Shown one piece after another: positions 46,057 to 56,040 of a stretch of 64,000 bases of DNA. Below the pieces are notes generated by a model. That model worked only from the letters and a program-made list of their open reading frames with translations, made no database searches and was not told the DNA's origin. Both the position numbers and the translations under genes were made by a program. The stretch covers positions 35,785 to 99,784 of the forward strand of contig VZTI01003894.1 in the NCBI GenBank assembly GCA_013397865.1, written 5' to 3'. Source of the DNA: Struthidea cinerea (Eukaryota; Chordata; Aves; Passeriformes; Corcoracidae). Positions within the stretch are counted from its first letter, which is position 1. Each line of letters begins with the position of its first letter.

Positions 46057-49000
46057 TATACATAAATCTTCTAGTCCCTACTTTTCTTCAGTAAAGTCAG
46101 GTTGGTTTGATTCTCACATTACTAAGTTTTGTAGTGAAGGTACTGTAGTCGTAACTTTGATGTATGACTTCCTGAGAAGTTACTAGAAGCAAGGAGTTTA
46201 CTGACTTTGTGTTTGTGGTACTATTAATTTCATAACTATAATGTTTCATAACTATAATATGGGATCAACAATTTCCTTCGCCTATTTGCAAAACAGCATA
46301 AACCAAACCACTCAACCCTGAGCTGCTTCTCTAAACATCTGTCTTACCTTTTCATGCTGCTGGTGACTAAGGGCTGAAATAGCCAGCTGTATCTAGCCTA
46401 CGTATTTCAATATGGGGCTTTAAAAAATATTGAAATCCTGTGTTGTTTCTTTCAGCTACTCATTATCAACTTCCAAAGTAGATGCCTCTCTCTAAACTTT
46501 GGTCTTTTCCTCAATAATTCTTTTCAGGTTTATACTAATATCTCAGTAATCTCACATTTGCATTTCTAATTATTCTGTTCTGGCTCTTAAGTTGTACTTA
46601 CTCTTCTCTGTTGTACATTTGCTTTATTTAATGTACCCAGTTTGTTCCTCAGTATGAGGATAGTTCTATGTATAAACAAGCATAGGTGCTATTGCTGCTT
46701 TTATATGTATATCTATTATTCCTCAGAGACACCTTTTTTTTTCCCCAGCAATCAAGCAAAGTCCTTTAGATTATCCAGTTTCTATGGTCTTTGTATTTAC
46801 ACAGTAATTTTCCACTCCTGTTTCTACTTCCTGTGCAGTACAGCCTCCTTCTCATTTAGTCACAGCACCTAATCTTATTTATTTCACTGTTCTACATTCT
46901 GCAATATTTATATATACACCCTGACTTTAGGTATCTGATCCACCTGTCCTGTGGGACATGCATCCAATGTGAAGATCCAGTGCTCTTAGGAATGACAGTT
47001 CGTGATATAGAGAAATTATCTACTACCCCAAGAATTCTCCTGCCCTCCAAAAAAAAAAAAAATAGGGTTAGCGTAAATTAATTTTATTCAAATTTCATAT
47101 TATTCTCTACATTATTTTTGAACATATGAGTAAGAAAATATTTCCTTTTTTTAAATATACAGAAGTATGACACATTACTAGTGTTCTTGAGAAGATTTCA
47201 GAGGATATCCTCAGACTTCAAGCATTGTTCCAGTGTTGTGCTGAAAACTCTTTAACCTAACTCGTTTCCCAAGTTATTATTTTTTCCTGCCGAATTAGGA
47301 CACTTACTGCCCTACTTCTCTGATCAGCTCAGTTAAACTCCCCTACTTTATAGCTGATTTACATTTGGGTGTTTTTCTATTTCTTTGGCAGAAGGAGAGA
47401 AGGCAGTACATTACCATTTATATTTTTCCTTTGGTATTGGTAATATGCATGCCTCGAAACTACAACAAATCTTTAAATATATTTCAATATTACTTTATAA
47501 CAGTTCCTTTTTCATGGCTTTAAAGCTAGAGGTTGTCTTTTTAGTTTTAATTTAAATTTGTCAGTGAACTTCTGTGTAAACTTTGCTTTCTGCAGGACAA
47601 ACAAATTATCAGGAAAATATAGTATGTAGGACAGATAAGGGGAAAGCCAGAAAAAAATGTTAAGAAAATGTTCTCCTTGGAAACAGAAGCTCACAAAATT
47701 TCACATATAGCAACCAACCACCTCCCTTTTTAATTCATTAATAATGAAAGTTAAATAAATAACTCAGCAGAATTATTCTTACTGGATGAAAATTCAGATT
47801 TACTATAGGATTGTATTTATATGTGTTATATGAACATAGATTGTATAAGCCACAAGCAATTTTTGCTCCTACAATATAGGAGTATATCCCAATTCAGATA
47901 ATTGCCAAAAACTCAACCAAAACCTATAATTTTTTTCACTGTATTGTTTCTGGGTTTGACTTCTACAGAAGTCTAGTGGTACCCCAGCATATCTGTAAAA
48001 GAGGAGATTGGAAAGACATTATATAATTTTACATTGTATAAAAATGTGAAATATTATTGGCTTTTTCTCCTGCAATATGTGTGTTACTCTGTAGAGATAC
48101 TTATCAATATACCTCATATAATGATTTTTAAATTCTCTTTCTAACTGATGTTTCTTTTTTTTGTTTGTTTGTAAAATAATCTGATGAGACAATAAATTGC
48201 GAAGTACATTTAATGATAAATAAAATTTCATAAACTGCATGGGTTACTCATAGGTATGTTTGTTAATAAACTGTATCAGGCATGGCACGATTCTCACTTG
48301 ATTATATCTGCCCAGATCAATCAAAAGAGTGAACACACTATGATAGTGAGTTACAGTTCAATTTAAAAGGAAGAATATACTTTATCCAGGTCAGGACAAG
48401 GAACACTGGCAGAATAATTTAGAGAAGTTCTGTTAGTACTTGACATGCTATACTTGCTATTTCCATAACTTAGTTCACAGCAAATTCCTGTCAACTGGGA
48501 CTTGGATTTTGATGATCCTTGTGGTCTCTTATGATTCAGGATCTTCTATGATTTTATTACTTCTGCCTTTCAAAATTACTTCTTCAGAATTCCTTCCTTA
48601 ACATATATGATTGTAAAAAATCACTAGTGACATAGTACTCACAAGCTCTTTTCACATGTTGAAAAACAGGTGCACAAAAGCAGCCCATTTGGAAGTCAGT
48701 TAGGGAAGTTCTGAGTATTACATCTTCCTAGTACAAAGAGATGATAAATTTTCTTTTGGATCTCTGTATTCTATTGGTGACTCCAAATACTGTCATTTAA
48801 GATTTATGAAGCAGGAATTAATAATTCCTAGAAGAAAAGAATGTCTGATTTTTCTTGTTTGTACATTTTTTACAACATAATCATTGGTTTAAGTTTGACA
48901 CTACTTTATGACAGTCAGCGAAAACCTAAAAGAACTGGCTGGACTACACAACACCCTACAGAGTAATAACTTTCTGAAAATAAGCCATATGCCTTTGCAG

Positions 49001-49295
49001 AGGCTTAAAATAAGTTCTAGGCTTTCAAATTGGAAAAAAGCCTGCAGACCATTCCTTCATTTGTAATCTCTTACTGAAACTTACAAATTCTTTGGAGCAT
49101 TATTTTGTTTCTTTTTTTCTACAGTTTTCCAGATAAGACACTTCATAATAAATTATCATTCTTAATAGTTTGAATTTAGCTTTGTTTGCAACAATCAACT
49201 TTATTAAATCTAAGGATTTCTGTAATAGCTTCTTAGCTTAATTATCTGTCACTTAATAGGACATTGCAGCACAGAATTTTTCTTAAATCTGAAAG
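46057..49295. other. Long noncoding stretch
   Basis: No gene or transposon recognised. The left half is pyrimidine-rich on the plus strand. A 16-bp duplication lies at 46228-46259 and an A run near 47048. Open frames are short and unrecognised. Confidence 0.5.
46228..46259. repeat. 16-bp tandem duplication
   Basis: tttcataactataatg is followed directly by tttcataactataata; one mismatch. Confidence 0.85.
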
Positions 49296-49802
49296 CATAG
49301 AATCATAGAATGATTGAGGCTGGAATGGGCCCCTGGAGGTCTTCTAGTCTAATGCACTGCTCAAGCAGGGCCACCTCAAGCCTGTTGCCCAGAGCAATGT
49401 GCAGACATCTTTTGAGTATCTCCAAAAATAGATGCTCCATAGTCCTCCTGGGCAACCTGTGCCAGTGCTCAGCCACTCTCACAGTTGAAAAAGTGCTTCC
49501 AGGTGTTCAGGTGGAGTCTTCTGTGTTCTAGTTCATGCCCACTGCATTTAGTCCCGTCACTAGGCACCACTGTAAAGAACCTGTGAAGCATCCTCTCCTC
49601 TAAGTTGAACAGTCCTGAGCCTTTTCAGCTAAGAGAAATGTTCCAGTCCCTTCATCACCTTGATGGTCCTTTGTTTGACTGTACCCAGTGTATCTGTGTC
49701 TCTTGTACTGGAGAGACCAGCACTGTATGCAATACTCCAGGTGTGGCCTTATCACACCGAGCAGAGTTCAGATCATTTCTCTCAGCCTTCTGCCAACACT
49801 AC
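49296..49802 (-). mobile_element. CR1 LINE 3' fragment, about 0.5 kb
   Basis: The plus strand begins with the reverse-complemented octamer tail catagaatcatagaatg. It runs through ggaggtcttctagtctaa, ctgctcaagcagggccacc, tcctgggcaacctgtgcc, gtgctcagccactctcaca, ttctgtgttctagttcatgc, gtctcttgtactgg and ctccaggtgtggcctta. This is the standard order for the 3' UTR and end of ORF2 in avian CR1. An internal piece is missing between aagcatcctctcctc and agttgaacagtcctgagcc. Open frames of 66-99 codons inside it are antisense shadows. Confidence 0.94.
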
Positions 49803-50042
49803 TAAAAGACATGTGGGTATGTATTTACAGACTCAAAAGCAGCCTATGGATAAGTGCAATCTTAAGGGACTTCCATCTGAGAAAATATAGGCAATTGTCT
49901 TTATATCCACAGAGGTATGAGGAAGTTCTCTGTCTCAGTTTTGATATGAATTTAAGAGAGGATACTGCAATGAGCAGTCTCCTCTAAAGGGTTTCAACAA
50001 TCCCCCTCCACCAATAGAAAATTAATACTAATAGAGGAAAGT
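49803..50042. other. Unclassified sequence before small gap
   Basis: Moderately AT-rich, following the CR1. The ending ...gggtttcaacaatccccc differs from the local background and may be the edge of the unclassified segment that continues beyond the gap. Confidence 0.4.
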
Positions 50043-50101
50043 NNNNNNNNNNNNNNNNNNNNNNNNNNNNNNNNNNNNNNNNNNNNNNNNNNNNNNNNNN
50101 N
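50043..50101. other. Assembly gap (59 N)
   Basis: Unknown bases, followed by aaaaaaccaaacc. The minus-strand open frame that crosses it (49994-50317) is unreliable. Confidence 0.98.
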
Positions 50102-50560
50102 AAAAAACCAAACCAATGGTTTTTTAACAACAGAATGCCCATAACTGCTAAACACCAATCTATCAGAACTCATCCCCCCCTCCACATACAAGAACAAAGA
50201 CCCAAAAACTCCCAGAGAATGGTGGAAATACTGCTTCCCGACATGTGGTGTGAGATGGCACCAGCTTTCACTCTGAAGGACGTGGAGCTTCCATGGAGGA
50301 GTTCCAGCAGAAGGCAAAAACCTGGTGGCTCTCTGGCATCCAGCTCTGCTCCACAGCAGTCATGGCAGACAAAACACCTGGTCTGGAGCCTCTTGGTATG
50401 TTTACTTTCCCTTGGCTCCCTGAGGAACGGGGTAGACCTGCTGCCACCAGTCCCACTCCTCTGGTCTCAGACCTGCACCTGTTGAGTTCACCTCGAGGCA
50501 GCTGAAAGATTCCTACTGCAGCTTCTCCAAGCCAGGGAAAGGAAAAGCTTTTTGCCTGGG
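50102..50560. other. Unclassified repeat-like segment, left of nested LTR
   Basis: GC-richer than the neighbourhood, with short open frames in several overlapping phases and no recognised domain. It ends in ctggg, the left copy of the target duplication of the LTR inserted here. It and 51207-51500 were contiguous before the insertion. It could be retroviral or another LTR; nothing diagnostic was seen. Confidence 0.4.
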
Positions 50561-51206
50561 TGTCCTAGTTTGGACAAATTTGGAGGAAAAGATCCTCTGA
50601 TAGAAGTCAGGTTGCAACCACCCCTCCCCCACCAGGTTCAGGAAAAAAAGAAATTTTCCTTGAAGGAAAGTGAAAGAGATAAAAGATATTTATTTAAGTA
50701 ACACACAGGAACGGAATAATAATGCTAAGGAATGAAATCTCTCTCTCTGGGGAGAGAAAACCTGGGAAGATTTCGGAGTCCTTCTGTAGGTGTGGTCTCT
50801 CTCCTCCTCGGAGCTGGGTCGGTGAGGCCCCCCTGCCCCCAGCCTCCGGGAAAACCTTCTCCCCATGTGTTCAGATGTTGTTGTAACAGTCCAGAAGAGA
50901 AGAAGAAAAANGTTGTAACAGTCCAGAAGAGAAGAAGAAAAAAAAACCCAAATCCTAGGAAAACAAAGTTCAACTCTCCATCTCCCGCCGAGGAAAAAGA
51001 AGAGCCGACAAAAGTTGGCTGAAAAGCCCAAGGGTACCGCAGAAGCAGAGGAGTGTCTGTCCGTGTCCTTGAAACAACTGCTTTCCAAAGTTCGTTCAGT
51101 TGGTTTTGGTTTTTTTTTCTCTTCACTCTCAGTTTAAAGGCACAGAAAGATTGGTGGGCAATAGAGCAGTGATATGGGATACACATCATAAAGTCACCCC
51201 AAGACA
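50561..51206 (-). mobile_element. Solo LTR, second copy of the 6.9-kb family, inverted
   Basis: On the plus strand it starts tgtcctagtttggacaaatt and ends aagtcaccccaagaca, the reverse complement of the 6918-7524 LTR. The pentamer ctggg flanks it on both sides (50556-50560 and 51207-51211). The shared blocks run through the whole length (tgatagaagtcaggttgcaa, ggagagaaaacctggg, ctcctcggagctgggtcgg, tgtccttgaaacaactgctt). Length is 646 bp here, but about 32 bp of that is a spurious duplication around an N at 50911. The true length would be about 614 bp against 607 bp for the other copy. No internal retroviral sequence adjoins it. The 5-bp duplication again fits an ERVL-type element. Confidence 0.93.
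50880..50942. other. Assembly artefact: 31-bp copies around one N
   Basis: gttgtaacagtccagaagag with its continuation is present identically at 50880-50910 and 50912-50942, separated by a single N at 50911. The related LTR at 6918-7524 has only one copy of this segment. The likely cause is two overlapping contig ends joined without merging. Confidence 0.9.
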
Positions 51207-51500
51207 CTGGGCCAACAAAACCGAACAACAACAAAGCTAGCGAAGCAAAACCGAACCTCACAGACTCACCTGGGCAATGAGTCTTCAAAAATGCCTAAAA
51301 AAACCCCAAATCTCCCCGCTCCCCAGCCCCGTACACACCCAGTCCCAGGCCCTAATGATACAGCAACCATTTTGGGCATAAAGCAGAGGATCATGGAATA
51401 GACTATCACCATAAATCACTCCAACACATTCTGATAATTCCATTTCTGGACAGTGATGAATAATTTTTGTTAGCATCTCATATAAGGCACCTCCATTCTT
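51207..51500. other. Unclassified segment, right of nested LTR
   Basis: Begins with the right-hand target duplication ctggg and continues gccaacaaaaccgaacaaca. It is the other half of the sequence interrupted by the LTR. A 72-codon minus-strand frame (51285-51503) shows no recognised family. It ends where the next CR1 tail begins at 51501. Confidence 0.4.
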
Positions 51501-51722
51501 CACAGAATCACAGAATCATTTAGGTTGGAAATGACCTCTGAGACCTTGGAGTACAGCCTTTGACCGAACACCATCATATCAACTACACCATGGCCCTAAG
51601 TGCCACATACAGTCACTTGTTGAACATTTCCAGGTATGGTGCCTTAGCCACATCCCTGAGCAGCCCATTCCAAGGCTTAACAAGCCTTTCTGTGAAGAAA
51701 TTCTTCCCCATGTCCTGATACT
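51501..51722 (-). mobile_element. CR1 LINE 3' fragment, about 0.22 kb
   Basis: Starts with the reverse-complemented tail cacagaatcacagaatcatt, then taggttggaaatgacctc, actacaccatggccctaag, atccctgagcagcccattcc, tgtgaagaaattcttcccc. This is the order of the CR1 3' UTR. The subfamily differs from the 49.3-kb copy (cacagaatcac tail rather than catagaatcat). Confidence 0.92.
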
Positions 51723-52275
51723 TCACTCACTCTGACTCTTTGCACTGACAATTGACAGAGAAACTGCCACAGATTCTGTTCACATCTAAATGGCATGCTG
51801 AGCTTTGGAACATGAATCCTGAAATGCGCATTAGCCATGCATAAACAAATGCCCAAATTTAGTCACAGGCTGTGGTAAAAAAAATGGGTAAAACCAGTCA
51901 GAATTAATAACTGTGTACCAGAACAGAACTATGAGTCTCCAAACCAGTCTGTGAAATCTGAATTAAAATAAATGATGACTTAATTTGCTAGGTGTTCTCC
52001 TTTTAAAAAGGCCAAGTGCTAGAGAAATACATGATCATTTGAAACAATTACCTGAATGTAGCTGATTAATGACTCTTAGACTACTTACTACAATGAGCTT
52101 AGCACTTACTATTTAACAAACACCTGATTTTTAGCAAATTTATATCCTGAAGAGTTTGTAATAAGTCACTACAATCATGAAGAAAGCAGTCATCATCTCA
52201 ATTATATAGTGCAAGTAAAAGTACATGAGTAGATTACCACTCACTTCTCACAAAAACAGGAATGTCAAAGGACCA
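51723..52275. other. Noncoding DNA, nothing recognised
   Basis: AT-rich sequence between the CR1 fragment and the first of three clustered LTR relics. Confidence 0.5.
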
Positions 52276-52982
52276 TGGTAGGTGGACCTTGGCTGACTGA
52301 CAGGTACCCACCAAGTCTCACTCTCACTCCTCCTCCTCAGAAGGACAGGGGGAGAAAATATGATGAAAAGGGTTGCAGCTCAAGACAAGAATAAGGAGAT
52401 CACCGATTACCCTCATGGGCAAAACTCAACTTGGGAAAGATTAATTTAATTTATTACCAATTTAAATTAGAGTAGGAAAGTGAGAAATAAAACCAAAATT
52501 AAAACCACCTTCCCACCACCCTTCTTTCCAGACTCCACTAATGACTCATGACTCTTCCCTCTCTATGCTACAGCTTTGCTTCAGTGGGGTCCCTCCCACA
52601 GGAGACAGTCTTTCATAAACAGCTCCAATATGGGTCCTTTCCAGAGGCTACGGTGTTCCAAGAACTGTTTCAGCATGGGTCCTTTCCAGGAGGTACAGTC
52701 CCTCAGGAAGAAACTGCTCCAGCCCGGGTTCCCCATGGGACGCAGTTCCTTCTAGAAAACATGGTCCTGCATGAATTTCTCTCCACAGGCCAGGAGTCTG
52801 CTCCAGTGCGGGCTCTTGAAGTGCTTCTGAGGACTCTCCACCTGCTGTCCTCAGGCTTCAGGGCTCCAGGGGGACAACCTGCTTTATCATGGTCTTCTCC
52901 TTGGGTGACGGGGAAATACCTGTTCCACCACCCAGAGTACCATTTTTCCCTCCTTCTTCACTGACCTTGATGTCAGGATTTT
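52276..52982 (-). mobile_element. Old LTR relic, long avian family (copy B)
   Basis: Begins tggtaggtggaccttggctg and contains aggtacccaccaag, ataaggagatcacc, accctcatgggcaaaac, and tttaatttattaccaattt, which gives AATAAA on the minus strand at 52450-52455. It then has a run of diverged tandem units built on a 'gctccagcatgggtcc' motif (for example cagctccaatatgggtcc, gtttcagcatgggtcctt) and ends near ttcttcactgaccttg. Reading on the minus strand: repeated U3 units, poly(A) signal, U5. The U3 tail (left end on the minus strand) is truncated. The 138-codon plus frame at 52548-52964 is antisense to it and made of these repeats. Confidence 0.8.
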
Positions 52983-53639
52983 TGGTACTAGAAAAAAGGT
53001 ACAAATAAATTATTAGTGTTTGAATAAAATCTTCTTTTCCTCTTCATTAAAGGAAATATCTTAATAGATAAGACCAAATATTTATTTTGATTCAATCAAT
53101 TAATAATTACTTTCCAGTTATCAATCAAAACCAATATTTCATTTCGAAATTCAAGGTTTAGGTTTAACACAGATCATATTTTGACATCTGATTTTTCTAT
53201 TAACTACTTTTTTAAATGAAGCAGTGCAACAAGCCTGACAAAATTTGTATATTTTCTCCCAATTAACTAAGAACTTATGATGATTGTCACGGGGGTTTTC
53301 TGGCTAGGTTTGTTTGTGGGTTTTTTGTGGGTTTTTTTTGGTAGAACTTATTTATTTGTGCTGTATTTTATTTATATAATAGGCTCTATGTTTTATTGAC
53401 CAAAACAAAACAAAAATTTGGTAATGTACTTCAGCATATTATCTTTGCTGTCAAAGTAACTTAAAACCTACCGTTTATTAATTATTAAATGGAAAATGGG
53501 ATGAAAAATAACATTGGACCTGCTATTTTCAAGGATGCTTTAGTGAAAAACAAGGTGCTTCAAAACAGGTGACAACTTTCACAGGCTTGAAGTTGGTTCT
53601 GTGTATGGAAAGATGGAAATGGTTATAACTTCAATTTAG
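52983..53639. other. Noncoding DNA with a T/G-rich tract
   Basis: AT-rich DNA; a gggggttttctgg to gtgggttttttttgg tract at 53290-53341 is simple sequence. No gene. Confidence 0.5.
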
Positions 53640-53760
53640 AGAAAGAAATTAAGGCAGATATAAGAAGGCTACACAAAGTAATGAATGGCGTAAGGAGAAA
53701 AAGTTCAGCATCCCCACTCACCCTTTCACTTGAGGCAAGACTGGAGATTTTTAAATAGCG
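53640..53760 (+). mobile_element. Possible ancient CR1/L3-like fragment
   Basis: ggcagatataagaaggctac followed by aaagtaatgaatggcgtaag and accctttcacttgaggcaag is reminiscent of the 3' region of old CR1/L3-type LINEs ('tacaaaatcatgaatgg' block). The match is short and from memory, so it is tentative. Confidence 0.35.
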
Positions 53761-54377
53761 ATTATTTGAAATTGCTAATCAAGTGCTTTCCTAAATGTGA
53801 TTGTTCTGTTGTCTCAGTAATACAGTATTCAAAATTGAACACATTACTTTCTATGGAAACCATTTTCAAGCACTTCATAACATTAATAACAGAACTGGAG
53901 ATAAACAATAAGAGAAGGCAAAAATAAAATAACGGGTGAGGAAAAACAGACATCTCTCCAGCTGGGATTTGTAATGAACTGATGAGGCAAAGTAACCAAG
54001 TTACACAACAAAACAGGTTCGCATCACATTAATTAAATAGTACTTTCACACAAAACCCCTATACTATACAAGATGTTAGAAGAAAATACAAATTTTCAGC
54101 CTAAATACAGACAGGGAGAAACAGGAAAAGACAGGTTATTGGAAATACAATGAGCTGAAAGAGAGTTTCAAACAAATAGGATTTCACCCCAGAATAAATA
54201 CAAAATCTAATTAAGGAAGGCTCTGCTACAAAGCTTTGGAAGGGAGATAGCATTCACCAGTGAGGAATACCTAGATCAAGCGTTAGGGGACTCTGATGTT
54301 TTAAGTGCCTATGTATTCTTTTTACACCATAGTTTCTTTACAGATTCACCTGGCAGATACTAGTTTTAGTAGCCTGC
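53761..54377. other. Noncoding DNA, nothing recognised
   Basis: AT-rich sequence up to the start of LTR copy C; no gene. Confidence 0.5.
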
Positions 54378-54922
54378 TGTGGTGGGTTGACATTAGCTAG
54401 CCACAAGGTGTCCACCAAGCTGCTCTATTGCTCCCCTTCTTCTGGACCAGGGAAAGGAAATAAGACAAAATGCTCATGAGTCAATATAACGACAGGACAG
54501 GGGAAGATCACTCATCCATTACCGTCATGAGCAAAACAGAGTCACCTGGGGAAACTGATTTAATTAATTGCCCATCAAAAGTCAGAGCAGGAAAATGAGA
54601 AGTAAAAACAAATCTCAAAGCATTCTCCTCCCATTCCTCCTTTCTTCTCATGCTTAACTTCACTCAGTTTTCTTTACCTTCTTCCCATCAAGCAGCACAC
54701 GGGGACAGAGAATGGGGTTCATGGCCAGTTTATTACATGTTGTCTCTGCTGCTTCTTCCTCCTCATACTCTTCCCCTGCCCCAGCACGGAGTCTATCCCG
54801 TGGGGGATAGTCCTTTGCAAATTGTTCCAAGATGCTACTAACTGCAGTTCTCCATGAACTTCACGCCCACATCATCACCTGGTTCCTGCCAGAAACCTGC
54901 TCCATCATGGGCAACATGCTAC
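54378..54922 (-). mobile_element. Old LTR relic, long avian family (copy C)
   Basis: Best-preserved end of the family here: tgtggtgggttgacattagc, aggtgtccaccaagctgctc, aggggaagatcactc, attaccgtcatgagcaaaac, ctggggaaactgatttaatt, gcttaacttcactcag, cacggggacagagaatgggg, ccccagcacggagtc. The TG at 54378 is the CA end of the LTR on the minus strand. It stops inside the U3 unit array near 54922. Same orientation as copies A, B and D. Confidence 0.82.
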
Positions 54923-55283
54923 ATAAAACCAGTATACCTTCTGTTCTTAAAAATGCAAAGTGATGAGACGGGACAACAGCAAAATAACTGTTAAGATATG
55001 TTGTACAGTTCCTATATTTCTGCAGTAATTGAAATAATGAATTAATATTATAAAGCTTATGGATATTAATTTTAAATTTTCACTCTTTTTTTCCTTTTCT
55101 CTCTTAAACTTTCTAAAGTCTGTTCTGCTGAAATTACTAGTATTCATTCTGGCTTTTTCTTTTAACATATTCAAAGAAGAAGTGGTTGTGGGTTTTTTTC
55201 CTGCTTGTTTCGTTATTTATATTCTTCTGTGTTCTTCACTTTTTGCGTCATCACCTTCAAGGTAGTAAATGAAGATACATCAA
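54923..55283. other. Spacer between LTR copies C and D
   Basis: About 360 bp of AT-rich DNA; no recognised element. Plus and minus frames of about 70 codons are unrecognised. Confidence 0.5.
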
Positions 55284-56040
55284 TGGGGTAGGTTGGGCTG
55301 AAAGCCAAGCACCCACAGTAACAGTCAATAACTTGCCTTCCCCATTCAGGAGGAGGAGAGGAGGAATTAGGAAGAGCAGGAGTGAGAAAGCCTGTGGATT
55401 TACGTAGACAGAGGAATCATTTACAAATTACTGTCACAGACAAAACTGACTCAGCTCAGGGAATTTAACTTTCATTGTTACCACTTAAATATGCATATTC
55501 CAGTGTTGATTCAGGTATTGGGAAACAAATCAAAAAGAGGGAAATATTTGCACATCTCTGGAAAACATCTTTCTCCCTCTCCTCCCCATCTCTTTCCCAG
55601 GCTTAGCTCCTCTTCTTCATTCCAGACTCCTCTCCTGCCCTGTTAGAAGTGACCATCTACTGCTCGGAGTGCTTTCAGGGTGGTGGAGAACACCTAGTGA
55701 CCTCACAATCACGATCTTGAGGTTCCTCTCCATTGCTCCCTCTCACATTCTCCTCTGTCATGGATCCTCCATGAGTTGCCATTCTGACAGGAATCTGTGC
55801 TTAACCTTGGATCACATCCTCCCCCTCCTTCTCTGACCTTGGTGTTCACAGGGCTATTTCTTGTACTTTTTTTCCCCTCACTCCTCACTGCCAGACATAA
55901 TTTTTATACTTTCTTATATAGCATTTTTCATTAAAGTGCCTCTCAGACAAGCTAAGCCCTCACCTCAGCCTTAGCTCTGTCCTGCAGTATGTCCGTTGGA
56001 GACAGCTGGAAATAGCTGTGTCTGGCATGAGAGAAGTCAA
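55284..56040 (-). mobile_element. Old LTR relic, long avian family (copy D)
   Basis: More diverged than C but collinear: tggggtaggttgggctg, gccaagcacccaca, gaggaatcatttaca, tactgtcacagacaaaac, gactcagctcagggaa, then aggttcctctccattg, ccttctctgaccttggtgt. It extends further into U3 than B or C: cctctcagacaagctaagcc, agccttagctctgtcc, gtatgtccgttggagacagc, tgtctggcatgaga. Exact right end uncertain. Confidence 0.72.

Noticed and set aside
49310..49987. Set of plus-strand frames of 66-99 codons
   Set aside because: Antisense shadows of the CR1 fragment at 49296-49802, partly running into the following unclassified DNA.
50690..51288. Minus-strand frames of 132 and 187 codons
   Set aside because: They translate the solo LTR, include an unknown residue at the N and read through the false 31-bp duplication.
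52548..52964. 138-codon plus-strand frame with repeated FP/GS-like blocks
   Set aside because: Its periodicity is that of the tandem U3 units of LTR copy B, read antisense.
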